DNA from: Veillonella sp. R32
Lineage (GTDB): Bacteria > Bacillota > Negativicutes > Veillonellales > Veillonellaceae
Assembly (NCBI RefSeq): GCF_010093125.1
Contig: NZ_NMZQ01000013.1
Span: 1 to 53,851 of the forward strand
Reading direction: 5' to 3'
Length of the DNA: 53,851 nucleotides
In this document: positions 17,586-26,390 of the stretch, piece by piece
Layout of the letters: every line of letters begins with the position of its first letter
Position numbering within the stretch: position 1 is the first letter of the stretch
Notes under the pieces: generated by a model
Seen by the model: the letters and a program-made list of their open reading frames with translations, nothing else
Databases searched by the model: none
What the model was told of the DNA's origin: nothing
Program-made: the position numbers and the translations under genes

Positions 17586-18170
17586 ATGGAATTAGCAGGC
17601 GAGATTAATCCTTTAATTGCGGAACGCTTTACGGACCATTTGGATGTATTTGGTCAAACGATGGAGCAAATGGAAACGATTCAACTCATTGCTGAACGTT
17701 GTAAAACGGCGTTAGCGGCAGGTAATAAAGTGTTATTCTGTGGCAATGGCGGTTCCGCAGCAGACGCGCAACATTTAGCGGCCGAATTAATTGGTCGGTT
17801 TCAGAAAGAACGTCGTTCTTTGGCTTCCATTGCGCTTACTACGGATACTTCTATTTTGACGGCTGTAGCTAATGACTATGGTTATGACGAAGTATTTGCC
17901 CGTCAAGTGGAGGGATTAGGCCGTGCTGGTGATGTGTTAATTGGCATCTCTACGTCCGGTAATAGTGCTAATGTAGTAAAGGCGGCTCTTAAAGCGCGTG
18001 ATACAGGTATGCATACGATTGCCTTCACCGGTGAAGGGGGCGGTAAGCTACAGGATATTTGTGATATTACCTTAGCAATTCCGTCTAAGGTAACAGCTCG
18101 TATTCAAGAAATGCACATTTTAGTGGGCCATATAATCTGTGAATTGGTGGAAGAAGAGTATGATAAGTAA
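17586..18170 (+). CDS. gmhA: Phosphoheptose isomerase (sedoheptulose-7-phosphate isomerase)
   Basis: A 194-residue SIS-domain enzyme, first step of ADP-heptose synthesis: sedoheptulose 7-phosphate to D-glycero-D-manno-heptose 7-phosphate. Key signatures are FCGNGGSAADAQHLAAE (about 54-70), RRSLASIALTTDTS, STSGNSANVVKA, and the C-terminal IQEMHILVGHIICE with the metal/catalytic Glu-His pair. AGAGGAGG precedes the ATG. Its 3' end overlaps the start of hldE by 11 nt. The three other pathway genes follow. Confidence 0.96.
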   Translation: MELAGEINPLIAERFTDHLDVFGQTMEQMETIQLIAERCKTALAAGNKVLFCGNGGSAADAQHLAAELIGRFQKERRSLASIALTTDTSILTAVANDYGYDEVFARQVEGLGRAGDVLIGISTSGNSANVVKAALKARDTGMHTIAFTGEGGGKLQDICDITLAIPSKVTARIQEMHILVGHIICELVEEEYDK

Positions 18171-19641
18171 AACAATCCATGAATTTTTAACCAATAAATT
18201 ACCAGCTTTGCGCATTGCCGTTATTGGTGATATTATGGTGGATCGCTATGTCTTTGGCGATGTAGGCCGCATTTCACCAGAAGCACCTGTGCCGGTCAAT
18301 CGAGTGACTGAAGTAAAAGAGGTGCTTGGTGGGGCAGCTAATGTAGCCAATAATTTGGCGAATTTAGACTGCCAAGTATTTCTTGGCGGTGTAGCGGGCT
18401 TAGATAGTCATGGTGATTTGTTGACGACTTTACTAGAGTCAGAACATATTAATCATGAAGGGGTTTTGCGCTTAGCTAGTCGCCAGACTACTACCAAGAT
18501 GCGTATTCTTGGTGGCCGTCAACAGATGATGCGTCTAGATTTTGAAGAACCTGTTGCCGTGTCTGAGCAAGAGGCCAAGGAACTATTGGCATGGCTTACT
18601 GACCTTTGTGAAACGGGGCTTGATGGCATTGTTATTTCTGATTATGGCAAGGGCGTTTGTACGCCAACGGTTTTACAAGCCGTTATTTCGTTAGCCAATG
18701 CTAAAGGGATTAAGACAATTGTAGATCCTAAAGGTAATGACTGGTCTAAGTATAGTGGGGCCACTTTTATTACACCTAATGTAAAAGAATTAAGTGAATA
18801 TATTGGGCGCTCCTTACCAAATACAGATGAGGCTATTGTAGCGGCAGCTAAAGAAACTTTAAGGGATGTGTCTTTTGATTATGTAGTGGCTACTCGGTCT
18901 GCTAAGGGCATTACAATTGTAAGTAATCAAGGGCAGATTTGGCACAACCCAGCAACGCAGCAAGACGTATTTGATGTAAGTGGTGCTGGTGATACAGTGG
19001 TGGCTATGATTATTACGGCTATGGCTGCGGGGCTAACTGTACGGGGGACTTTACATGTGGCTAATGCGGCGGCTGGAGTGGTGGTATCTAAAGTAGGGAC
19101 CTATCCAATCCATCGTCAAGAACTATTGGAGTTATGGGAGTCTATTCGTCATCGTCAAGCAGACCCTATTACAGCCTATAGTCGTGAAGAAATGGCCTCT
19201 AAGATTCGGCAGTGGCAAAATGAAGGTCATACTGTAGTATTTACAAATGGTTGTTTCGATATTTTACATAGTGGTCATTTGTCCTATTTGCGTGATGCTG
19301 CTCGCTTAGGTGATCATTTGGTAGTGGGCCTTAATTCAGACGCTTCGGTAAAACGGCTAAAAGGAGCGGCCCGTCCTATTAATTCAGAATCTTCGCGTGC
19401 TGAACTGATGGGAGCCCTTGGTTTTGTAGATGGGGTAGTCCTTTTTGACGAAGATACACCAGCTGAATTATTGAGTGAATTACGGCCTAATATTTTGGTT
19501 AAAGGCGGCGACTATACGGTGGAACAAGTTATTGGTCGTGAGTTTGTGGATAAAGTTATTATTTTACCATTTAAAGAAGGATATTCAACGACTGGTATTA
19601 TAGAGAAGATTAAGGCCTTAGTGCAGGAGGGATTATTATGA
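18160..19641 (+). CDS. hldE: Bifunctional heptose 7-phosphate kinase / heptose 1-phosphate adenylyltransferase
   Basis: About 493 residues joining two activities of ADP-heptose synthesis. The N-terminal ribokinase-like domain (about 1-320) shows AVIGDIMVDRYVFGDVGRIS and the anion-hole/catalytic DVSGAGDT. The C-terminal nucleotidyltransferase domain (about 350-490) shows VFTNGCFDILHSGHLSYL, with the HxGH-type motif, and a STTGIIEKI end. I chose ATG 18160, inside the gmhA 3' end with GGAAGAAGAG upstream; a GTG at 18139 is in frame but lacks support. The final codons overlap hldD by ATGA. Confidence 0.95.
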   Translation: MISKTIHEFLTNKLPALRIAVIGDIMVDRYVFGDVGRISPEAPVPVNRVTEVKEVLGGAANVANNLANLDCQVFLGGVAGLDSHGDLLTTLLESEHINHEGVLRLASRQTTTKMRILGGRQQMMRLDFEEPVAVSEQEAKELLAWLTDLCETGLDGIVISDYGKGVCTPTVLQAVISLANAKGIKTIVDPKGNDWSKYSGATFITPNVKELSEYIGRSLPNTDEAIVAAAKETLRDVSFDYVVATRSAKGITIVSNQGQIWHNPATQQDVFDVSGAGDTVVAMIITAMAAGLTVRGTLHVANAAAGVVVSKVGTYPIHRQELLELWESIRHRQADPITAYSREEMASKIRQWQNEGHTVVFTNGCFDILHSGHLSYLRDAARLGDHLVVGLNSDASVKRLKGAARPINSESSRAELMGALGFVDGVVLFDEDTPAELLSELRPNILVKGGDYTVEQVIGREFVDKVIILPFKEGYSTTGIIEKIKALVQEGLL

Positions 19642-20603
19642 TAATTGTTACTGGTGGTGCTGGTTTTATAGGTAGTAATATTGTAAAACAGCTGAACGAA
19701 CGAGGCCGGAATGATATTTTAATTGTTGATGATTTGACGGATGGCAGTAAAATTCGCAATTTACAGATGTTAGATTTTTATGATTATGTAGATTGCCTTG
19801 ATTTCGACGAAGCGGTAGCGGCTAATACGTTTGATATTGGTCCTATTGAAGTGATTTTTCACGAAGGGGCTTGCGCTGACACCATGAATTATGATGGCCG
19901 TTATATGATGCATAATAACTTTGAAGGCACTAAGAATTTATTCCATTATTGCCAAGAACGGCGTGTACCATTTATCTATGCATCGTCAGCGTCTACCTAT
20001 GGCCATGGCACCCATGGTTTTACTGAAAACCCTGAGTGCGAAGAAGCGTTAAATCCATATGCTTATTCTAAATTGTTCTTTGATCGCTATTTACGCCGTT
20101 TTGAAGGACAATTGCAATCTCAAGTGGTAGGCTTACGTTATTTTAACGTATTTGGTCCTAACGAAAACCACAAAGGTAACATGGCTTCTTTGGTGCGCCA
20201 GATGTTCTATAAACTTCGTGAAACTGGTGAAATTACATTGTTTGAAGGCACAGATGGCTATGGCAATGGCGAACAAGTACGTGATTTTATTTATGTAAAA
20301 GACGTAGTGAATGTTAACTTCTTCTTCTGGGAACATCCAGAAATTAGCGGTATTTTTAACTGTGGTACAGGGGAAGCAAAAAGCTTTAATCGTTTTATGA
20401 AAGCCGTTATTGCCTATAATGGCTCCGGTTCTTTACGGTATATTCCATTTCCCGAAGTATTGAAGGGCAAATATCAAAGTTATACGGAAGCAGATACAAC
20501 AAAACTTATGGGCGTAGGCTATGATAAAGGCTTTACGAATTTAGAAGAAGCTGTGGCTGAATATTGTGAATTATTGGATCATAATGAAGGGTATGTGCGG
20601 TAA
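19638..20603 (+). CDS. hldD: ADP-L-glycero-D-manno-heptose-6-epimerase
   Basis: A 321-residue short-chain dehydrogenase-like epimerase converting ADP-D,D-heptose to ADP-L,D-heptose, the donor for LPS inner core. The NAD(P)-binding VTGGAGFIGSN is at residues 4-14, SSASTYG the Ser/Thr of the active site, and YAYSKLFFDRY the Tyr-xxx-Lys motif; RYFNVFGPNE follows. Start overlaps the hldE stop (ATGA) and has GGAGG upstream. Just after the stop the last bases of the gene are imperfectly repeated (see repeat at 20583-20635). It is followed by gmhB after 50 bp. Confidence 0.96.
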   Translation: MIIVTGGAGFIGSNIVKQLNERGRNDILIVDDLTDGSKIRNLQMLDFYDYVDCLDFDEAVAANTFDIGPIEVIFHEGACADTMNYDGRYMMHNNFEGTKNLFHYCQERRVPFIYASSASTYGHGTHGFTENPECEEALNPYAYSKLFFDRYLRRFEGQLQSQVVGLRYFNVFGPNENHKGNMASLVRQMFYKLRETGEITLFEGTDGYGNGEQVRDFIYVKDVVNVNFFFWEHPEISGIFNCGTGEAKSFNRFMKAVIAYNGSGSLRYIPFPEVLKGKYQSYTEADTTKLMGVGYDKGFTNLEEAVAEYCELLDHNEGYVR

Positions 20604-20635
20604 TTTTACTAAAATGAAGGTTATGCGCTGTAATT
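20583..20635 (+). repeat. Imperfect tandem duplication of the hldD 3' end
   Basis: A 23-bp unit beginning AATGAAGG at 20583 recurs at 20613 (30-bp period, three mismatches seen). The first copy contains the hldD stop. The second lies in the same frame and also ends in a TAA. It reads like a replication-slippage duplication that left a ghost of the C-terminal codons. Confidence 0.7.
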
Positions 20636-20653
20636 GTTAGGAAGAGGGAGCTC

Positions 20654-21181
20654 ATGCGGAAGGTTTTATTTTTAGATCGTGACGGCGTGATTAATGAAGA
20701 TGTCAATTATCTGTATAAAGTAGAAGAGTTAAAGTTCGTAGCAGGTGCTGTTGAGGCCTTAGAGGCAGCGGTAAAAGCAGGGTATGACTTAATTGTTGTA
20801 ACCAATCAAAGTGGTATTGCTCGTGGCTATTATACTGAGGCTGATATGCAGATCCTCCACGAAGAAATGAATCGACGTCTTACGGCACAGGGAGCTCCTA
20901 TTCTTCGGTTTTATCATTGCCCGCATCATGTTAAGGGCAATGTGCCGGCTTTTACTAGAGATTGTGATTGTCGTAAACCTAAGCCTGGTATGTTATTACA
21001 GGCTATGGCTGACTATGACATTGACAAAGCACAAAGTTTTATGATTGGCGATAAAGCCTCGGATGTAGCTGCTGCTGAAGCGGCTGGCATTGCCGGTTAT
21101 TTATTTGACGGCACTAATTTAAACGATTTTTTGTTACCTATTTTACAACGATATGAAATAGCAGCGAAGGGGACGGTCTAA
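20654..21181 (+). CDS. gmhB: D-glycero-beta-D-manno-heptose 1,7-bisphosphate 7-phosphatase
   Basis: A 175-residue HAD-superfamily phosphatase removing the 7-phosphate between the HldE kinase and adenylyltransferase steps. HAD motif I is FLDRDGVINED (nucleophile Asp near residue 8), motif II VVTNQSGIARGY, a Zn loop with CPHHVKG..CDCRKPKPGM, and motif III/IV MIGDKASDVAAAEAAG. GAGGGAG precedes the ATG. The final TAA shares its A with the ATG of the next gene (TAATG), implying translational coupling to the heptosyltransferase. Confidence 0.94.
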   Translation: MRKVLFLDRDGVINEDVNYLYKVEELKFVAGAVEALEAAVKAGYDLIVVTNQSGIARGYYTEADMQILHEEMNRRLTAQGAPILRFYHCPHHVKGNVPAFTRDCDCRKPKPGMLLQAMADYDIDKAQSFMIGDKASDVAAAEAAGIAGYLFDGTNLNDFLLPILQRYEIAAKGTV

Positions 21182-22194
21182 TGAAAGATTATAAGCGTAT
21201 ATTAATCGTAAAAATGAGTTCCCTTGGTGATGTGATTCATGCGTTGCCCACCTTGTATGCGATTCGCCAAAATTGGCCTAATGCGCATATTACCTGGGCA
21301 GTGCATGAACAATTTAGTGGTCCTTTACCAGGTAAACCATGGATAGATGATATTGTATTGATTGATAAGAAAAAATTAAAATCTCTAGGTTATTTATGGT
21401 CTTTACGGAAAGTATTGCACAGTCGTAATTTTGATATGTGTCTTGATTTACAGTGTTTAGCTAAAAGTGCTATTGTGGCTGCTCTATCAGGGGCGAAAGA
21501 AAAATATGGGTACTGGGAACTGCGTGAAGGTAGTCAGCTGATTAATAAAGCTTTGGTGGGGCCTCATAAATATGGTCATGTGATTGAGCGCTATTTAGAT
21601 ACAGTACGGGCATTGGGGGGCGATGTAACGGGGGTAGAATTTCCTGTTAAAGAGTCACCGGTAGCGGCGGCTAGTTGCGTTTCAAAATTAATGGCTGCCG
21701 GTTTACCTGAAGGACATGATTATGTAGTGATGGCTCCAGGTGCTCGTTGGGCCGTTAAAGAATGGCCTATTGGTCATTTTGGGGCATTAACTAAGCGTCT
21801 TGTAGAGGCTAAACAGTATGTAGTCCTTATTGGTGCTGCTGGTGATAGCGCCAAGGCACAAGCGATTAAAGACCTAGTGAAAAGTGACGCCGTATTAGAT
21901 ATGACCGGGGAGACGAGTTTAGAAGAATTGATTGAACTGATTCGTGGCAGTAAGTTATTTATAAGTGCTGATACGGGTCCTTTACACATTGCTAATGCTT
22001 TAAAGCGGCCGCTAATAGGCCTCTATGGGACTACTTCGCCTGAGCGAACGGGTCCTTATGGCGGTGACTATGTTCATTGCATAGTGTCACCTACATCCAA
22101 AGCAACACCGGAAAATCCATTAATCGATGATCCAAGCTGTATGGCTCAAATTTCGGTTGATCAAGTGTGGGATACAGCAAAAGCCCTATTATAA
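21181..22194 (+). CDS. waaC: Glycosyltransferase family 9, LPS heptosyltransferase I-like
   Basis: A 337-residue GT9 enzyme. The N-terminus ILIVKMSSLGDVIHALPTLYAIR and the C-terminal GSKLFISADTGPLHIANAL plus GLYGTTSPERTGPYG are classic for WaaC, which adds the first L-glycero-D-manno-heptose to Kdo of lipid A. It acts at the cytoplasmic face of the inner membrane using ADP-heptose made by the preceding four enzymes. The start overlaps the gmhB stop. The exact acceptor is inferred from family and context only. Confidence 0.88.
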   Translation: MKDYKRILIVKMSSLGDVIHALPTLYAIRQNWPNAHITWAVHEQFSGPLPGKPWIDDIVLIDKKKLKSLGYLWSLRKVLHSRNFDMCLDLQCLAKSAIVAALSGAKEKYGYWELREGSQLINKALVGPHKYGHVIERYLDTVRALGGDVTGVEFPVKESPVAAASCVSKLMAAGLPEGHDYVVMAPGARWAVKEWPIGHFGALTKRLVEAKQYVVLIGAAGDSAKAQAIKDLVKSDAVLDMTGETSLEELIELIRGSKLFISADTGPLHIANALKRPLIGLYGTTSPERTGPYGGDYVHCIVSPTSKATPENPLIDDPSCMAQISVDQVWDTAKALL

Positions 22195-22208
22195 TAAAGG
22201 AGGTTTGT

Positions 22209-23264
22209 ATGGAGTTAAATCATAAACGAATCGTAGTCACCTTCTTAATGCATTTAGGCGACGTTATTTTAACGACCCCATTTTTACATGTGTTGCGACA
22301 AGCAGCACCGGATAGTCATATTACTTTTGTAATGGACCGAAAGTTAAAAGAAGTCATGCAGTATAATCCTAATGTGGATCGCATCGTTTGTATCGATAAA
22401 AAAGGGCGCGATAATAGTATTGCAGCCTTACAAAATATTGCCAAATATGTGCGTCAATCAGGGGGGCGTCCTGATATTGTCATTAATTTACATCCTAATG
22501 AGCGGACGAGCTTTTTTGCTTGGGCTTTGCATGGCAAAGTTACTACGGGGATGAGCCATTTTCTATTTAGACCTTTTATGACAAAATATACACGCTTAGA
22601 CCGTAAAACACGGCATGCAGCAGATATGTATATTAACGTATTAGAGCAATTAGGGGTCACAGATACGTCTAATAAAGGGCTTGAAATTTACACTTGCCCT
22701 GAATGGGAAGCTACGGTAGATGCTTTTTATCAAAAGCATGGTATTTCTGAAGTCGATACAGTCATTGGCTTTAATGTAGGCAGTGCGGTACCAGAGAAAC
22801 GTTGGCCACAAGAACGATTTGCCCAGGTGGCTGATTACTTCTGTGAAAAGGGATATAAAGTTATTTTCTTTGGTGGTCCTATGGATGTAGATATGGTGGA
22901 CTCTGTTGTTGTACACATGCATCATAAGCCGGTAGTGGCTACGGGCCAGTTTAGTCTAGGTGAATTAACGGCGGCTATTCGCCGTTGTAGTTTATTTATT
23001 ACGAATGATTCAGGTCCTATGCATGTAGCGGTTAGTCAACATGTGCCACTAGTTGCTCTATATGGTCCATCCAATCCTAAATTCTATGGGCCTTATACCC
23101 AAAATTGTGTAGTATTAGAGTCCATGGATACGTATGAAGTGGGCAAGAGCATGAAAAAAATTATTAAAGAAGGTAATTATAAAGGGGTTAGCGTTATTTC
23201 TACTCAGTCCGTTATCGAGGCAGCCCAATCGTTGCTCTGTGAAACCGGAAATGAGGAATCCTAA
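22209..23264 (+). CDS. Glycosyltransferase family 9, second LPS heptosyltransferase
   Basis: A 351-residue GT9 protein. I start it at ATG 22209, directly behind AAGGAGG; the open frame extends upstream but without a ribosome-binding site. N-terminal RIVVTFLMHLGDVILTTPFLHVLR, then TVIGFNVGSAVPEKRWPQERFAQVA, and the nucleotide-sugar site SLFITNDSGPMHVAVSQ with ALYGPSNPKFYGPY. It is similar to WaaF/WaaQ-type enzymes, so it probably adds a second heptose, but WaaF versus WaaQ cannot be decided here. Its last base overlaps the exonuclease start (TAATG). Confidence 0.85.
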   Translation: MELNHKRIVVTFLMHLGDVILTTPFLHVLRQAAPDSHITFVMDRKLKEVMQYNPNVDRIVCIDKKGRDNSIAALQNIAKYVRQSGGRPDIVINLHPNERTSFFAWALHGKVTTGMSHFLFRPFMTKYTRLDRKTRHAADMYINVLEQLGVTDTSNKGLEIYTCPEWEATVDAFYQKHGISEVDTVIGFNVGSAVPEKRWPQERFAQVADYFCEKGYKVIFFGGPMDVDMVDSVVVHMHHKPVVATGQFSLGELTAAIRRCSLFITNDSGPMHVAVSQHVPLVALYGPSNPKFYGPYTQNCVVLESMDTYEVGKSMKKIIKEGNYKGVSVISTQSVIEAAQSLLCETGNEES

Positions 23265-24238
23265 TGGAGTATGTAATTTTTGATTTAGAATGGAATCAAC
23301 CGTTTGCTAATGATATTAGTTTTATGAAGCGGACCGGCCTGCCTGTATCGGGAGAAATTATTCAAATTGGGGCGGTTAAATTAGATGCGAAGTTAGAATT
23401 AATTGATACCTTCAGCATGCTTATTAAACCGCAGTATTTAACGCGGATGCATAAGCATGTAGAAAAGTTAACGCATATTTCGGCGGCTGATTTATCCCTA
23501 GGTGTTTCGTTTGGGCAAGCCTATCGTAGTTTTGAAAATTGGTGTGGCCCCAAGGCTGTTTTATTGACTTGGGGTTCTGATGATATTGTGATGTTGCGGG
23601 AAAATTTAAGATTATTTGGTATGCCGAGCCGGATTAAGCACACTTGGTATGATGCGCAACTTATTTTTGCTCATTTACAACATGGCAACACGCAGCAAGT
23701 GGCCTTGAGCAAAGCCTTAGAAGAGTTAGCCATTACTAAAGATGATTTACCAGCCCATGATGCGCTGAACGATTCGATTTTTACAGGTCGCGTATGCAAA
23801 GCGATTCCCTTAGCAGAAGGGATTGCTCAGTATGAAGAGATTGTAAAGCATACCTATTCACCGGCGTATTTTCCAGAAGCGCTTAGTTTTTTTATTTATG
23901 AAAATTTTACCGATAAGCGAGTAGTATTGCATGATAGTCGCGTACGACATGCTCATTGCCCCCTGTGTCAAACGTTGCTTACCTTGGAGAAAATTCAGCG
24001 ACTTAGTGGCGATAAATTCCTCAGTTTAGGCCGTTGTCGCCATCATGGCTTGTTGGCTGTTCATTGGCGCATTGGTAAGTATATGAAACGGGGCAATGTA
24101 TTGCGTTATTATGTAACGAAGATGCTAACCGAAGCACCGGAGAAACTACAAACTTTGTATGCTGAGCGAACGGAACAAAATCGATTGAAGGAAGAAGCCT
24201 ATTTGGCTCGCTTAGCGGCTCAAAAGCAAAAACGCTAG
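23264..24238 (+). CDS. DEDDh 3'-5' exonuclease (KapD/ERI-1-like) with C-terminal zinc-binding segment
   Basis: A 324-residue protein. The N-terminal RNase T/DnaQ-like fold opens with VIFDLEWNQ (Asp7, Glu9 = exo I). Further acidic positions are in the TWGSDDIVML stretch, and the DEDDh His-Asp is in PAHDALNDSIFTGR near residues 163-175. The C-terminal third has CPLC (Cys232, Cys235) and CRHH (Cys258, His260, His261), a plausible zinc ribbon or knuckle, then a basic Lys/Arg-rich end. Characterised relatives trim RNA or act as sporulation-linked exonucleases; the substrate here is unknown. It is coupled by TAATG overlap to the heptosyltransferase, which probably reflects operon packing rather than a shared function. 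Confidence 0.8.
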   Translation: MEYVIFDLEWNQPFANDISFMKRTGLPVSGEIIQIGAVKLDAKLELIDTFSMLIKPQYLTRMHKHVEKLTHISAADLSLGVSFGQAYRSFENWCGPKAVLLTWGSDDIVMLRENLRLFGMPSRIKHTWYDAQLIFAHLQHGNTQQVALSKALEELAITKDDLPAHDALNDSIFTGRVCKAIPLAEGIAQYEEIVKHTYSPAYFPEALSFFIYENFTDKRVVLHDSRVRHAHCPLCQTLLTLEKIQRLSGDKFLSLGRCRHHGLLAVHWRIGKYMKRGNVLRYYVTKMLTEAPEKLQTLYAERTEQNRLKEEAYLARLAAQKQKR

Positions 24239-24271
24239 GTTATACATGTAATAATTAGGAAGGATGATAAT

Positions 24272-25669
24272 ATGGAACGCAAATATGCATGGCATGAATA
24301 TAGTGAAGCTGATACACAGGCAATGGAAGCGTTGTGTCAGGATTACATGCGTTTTCTAGATATTGGGAAAACGGAACGAGAATGTATTGATGAAACAATT
24401 CGTCAAGCTGAAGCGAAGGGCTATAAAAATTTAAAAGAGTTGCAAAAAGCGGGTCAACCTATTAAAGCGGGCGACAAAGTATATGCAGTTCATATGAAAA
24501 AAATTATTGCTCTCTTTAATATTGGTAATGAATCCTTAGAGCAAGGTTTCAATATTTTAGGGGCTCACATTGATTCACCTCGCTTAGATGTTAAACAAAA
24601 TCCATTTTATGAAGATAGTAATTTAGCTTTTTTTGATACTCATTATTATGGTGGTATTAAAAAATATCATTGGGTAGCTATGCCACTTGCTTTGCATGGG
24701 GTAGTAGTAAAAAAAGATGGCACGGTTATTCCATTGGCTATTGGTGAAAAAGACAGTGATCCTGTATTCTGCATTACGGACTTGTTACCTCATTTAGGAC
24801 AAGAACAGATGGAGAAAAAGGCTAATAAAGTCATTGAAGGTGAAAATTTAGACTTACTCATTGGTAGTCAACCTGTTAAAGGGGAATTAAAAGAGGGAGT
24901 AACTAAATTCTTAAGCGATATTTTTGAAAAGGAATATGGCTTCACTGAAGAGGATTTATTGTCTGCTGAACTTGAAATTGTTCCAGCTGGGCGTGCCCGT
25001 GAAATGGGCTTTGACCGCAGCATGATTTTAGCCTACGGTCAAGATGATCGAGTATGTGCTTATACTTCCTTAGCAGCCATGTTGGAAGTAGAGAAAGTGA
25101 CGCGTACAACTTGTACCTTATTAGTAGATAAAGAAGAAATAGGTTCTGTTGGGGCCACGGGTATGCAATCTCGTTGGTTTGAAAATGTAGTGGCTGAATT
25201 ATTGGCTATGGCTGGTCATAATTCACCATTAGCAGTGCGTCGTACTTTGGAACGGAGTCGTATGTTATCTTCTGACGTAAGTGCTGGGTATGATCCTTTA
25301 TATGCCTCTGCTTTTGAAGCGAAAAATGCAGCTTTCTTAGGCAAGGGGGTTGTTTTCAACAAATTTACTGGAGCTCGCGGTAAATATGGTTCTAATGATG
25401 CGAATGCGGAATACATGGGCTTTATTCGTCGCATTATGGATGATAATCAAGTTAATTTCCAAACAGCAGAACTTGGTAAAGTTGACCTTGGTGGCGGCGG
25501 TACGATTGCGTACATTATGGCCCTTTATGGCATGAATGTAATTGACTGTGGTGTAGCCGTATTAAGCATGCATGCTCCTTGGGAAGTAACGAGTAAAGCG
25601 GATGTGTATGAAGCTAAAAAATGTTATGTAGCCTTTTTACAAGCAGCAGGAGAGGAAGCGAGCCTATAA
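24272..25669 (+). CDS. M18 family aminopeptidase (aminopeptidase I type)
   Basis: A 465-residue zinc aminopeptidase distinct from the one at 9312. Metal-site segments are LGAHIDSPRLD (His99, Asp101), LLVDKEEIGSVGATG (Glu pair plus bridging Asp), and a C-terminal CGVAVLSMHAPWEV His. It also has SSDVSAGYDP in place of the DVAHGYHP motif of the other paralogue, and a GRAREMGFDRSMI segment typical of the longer bacterial LAP4-like subgroup. Likely a cytosolic peptidase for general peptide turnover. AAGGATG lies before the ATG. Its stop overlaps the next start (TAATG). Confidence 0.88.
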   Translation: MERKYAWHEYSEADTQAMEALCQDYMRFLDIGKTERECIDETIRQAEAKGYKNLKELQKAGQPIKAGDKVYAVHMKKIIALFNIGNESLEQGFNILGAHIDSPRLDVKQNPFYEDSNLAFFDTHYYGGIKKYHWVAMPLALHGVVVKKDGTVIPLAIGEKDSDPVFCITDLLPHLGQEQMEKKANKVIEGENLDLLIGSQPVKGELKEGVTKFLSDIFEKEYGFTEEDLLSAELEIVPAGRAREMGFDRSMILAYGQDDRVCAYTSLAAMLEVEKVTRTTCTLLVDKEEIGSVGATGMQSRWFENVVAELLAMAGHNSPLAVRRTLERSRMLSSDVSAGYDPLYASAFEAKNAAFLGKGVVFNKFTGARGKYGSNDANAEYMGFIRRIMDDNQVNFQTAELGKVDLGGGGTIAYIMALYGMNVIDCGVAVLSMHAPWEVTSKADVYEAKKCYVAFLQAAGEEASL

Positions 25670-26022
25670 TGACGGAAGCGAATAAAGAAAAACGGACTGT
25701 GCGAATTGACATCTTTGATATTGAAGAAGATAAAGCACAGCAATATTTAAAAGACCGTGAAGAATGTGCTACAGCAGCGGAAGCGGTTATGGCTAAATAT
25801 TGTAAAGAAGTAAAACGAGAAACCTTAGATCCTGAAGAAGGGCAAGGGGTGGTCGGTTATTTTAAAACGGGCGAAGTGTTGCTATCCGTTTTACTGGATC
25901 CTTTTGAAATTCCTGTTATGAAGGTAGCAATCGAGCGTGGCAAGCTAGAAGAATATGTATTGGCTGCTAATGGCTTTACCTTAGAAAGCATTCAAGAAGT
26001 AATGAAGGAGGTGCTCAACTAA
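25669..26022 (+). CDS. Conserved-looking hypothetical protein, 117 residues
   Basis: Not recognised. I start it at ATG 25669, which overlaps the preceding stop and follows AGGAGAGGAAG; the open frame continues upstream inside the M18 gene and is not expected to be used. The protein is acidic and soluble, without a signal peptide or membrane segment. The central part EGQGVVGYFKTGEVLLSV looks like beta strands, and the C-terminal part (RGKLEEYVLAANGFTLESI) like helices. It is sandwiched by TAATG overlaps between the peptidase and an ArsC/Spx-like gene, so it is very likely translated. Confidence 0.75.
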   Translation: MTEANKEKRTVRIDIFDIEEDKAQQYLKDREECATAAEAVMAKYCKEVKRETLDPEEGQGVVGYFKTGEVLLSVLLDPFEIPVMKVAIERGKLEEYVLAANGFTLESIQEVMKEVLN

Positions 26023-26390
26023 TGTTATTTGTAGAATATCCTACGTGTACAACTTGTAAACGGGCTAAGAAATATTTGGAAAGTCATCACATTGAGTTTA
26101 CCGCGCGCAATATTAAAGAAGAAAATCCTACCGCTGCTGAATTAGGGCTATGGCAACCTAAAAGTGGTAAAGCGGTAAAAGCTTTTTTCAATACGTCAGG
26201 ACAAGTCTATCGTAGTGAGAACATTAAGGACCGTTTGCCGGCTATGAGTGAGGATGAGAAATTGGCGCTTTTGGCGACTAATGGTATGCTCGTAAAACGA
26301 CCTATTTTAGTGTTGGAGGATACCGTATTAGTAGGGTTTAAAGAAGCGGAGTGGGATGAAGCTTTGCGTCGTAACGGCTATTTGAAATAG
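26022..26390 (+). CDS. ArsC/Spx/YffB-family thioredoxin-fold protein
   Basis: A 122-residue ArsC-like protein. It opens MLFVEYPTCTTCKRAKKYLE with a CxxC pair (Cys9, Cys12), then NIKEENPTAAEL, FNTSGQVYRSENIKDRLP and LVKRPILVLEDTVLVGFKE, the typical YffB/ArsC-type fold. Possible roles are a glutaredoxin-coupled reductase or a Spx-like regulator. The conserved RPI stretch is present, but the alpha-C-terminal-domain contact residues of Spx cannot be judged from this alone. It is the last gene of the long 16-26 kb run, and no terminator is evident after it. Confidence 0.82.
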   Translation: MLFVEYPTCTTCKRAKKYLESHHIEFTARNIKEENPTAAELGLWQPKSGKAVKAFFNTSGQVYRSENIKDRLPAMSEDEKLALLATNGMLVKRPILVLEDTVLVGFKEAEWDEALRRNGYLK

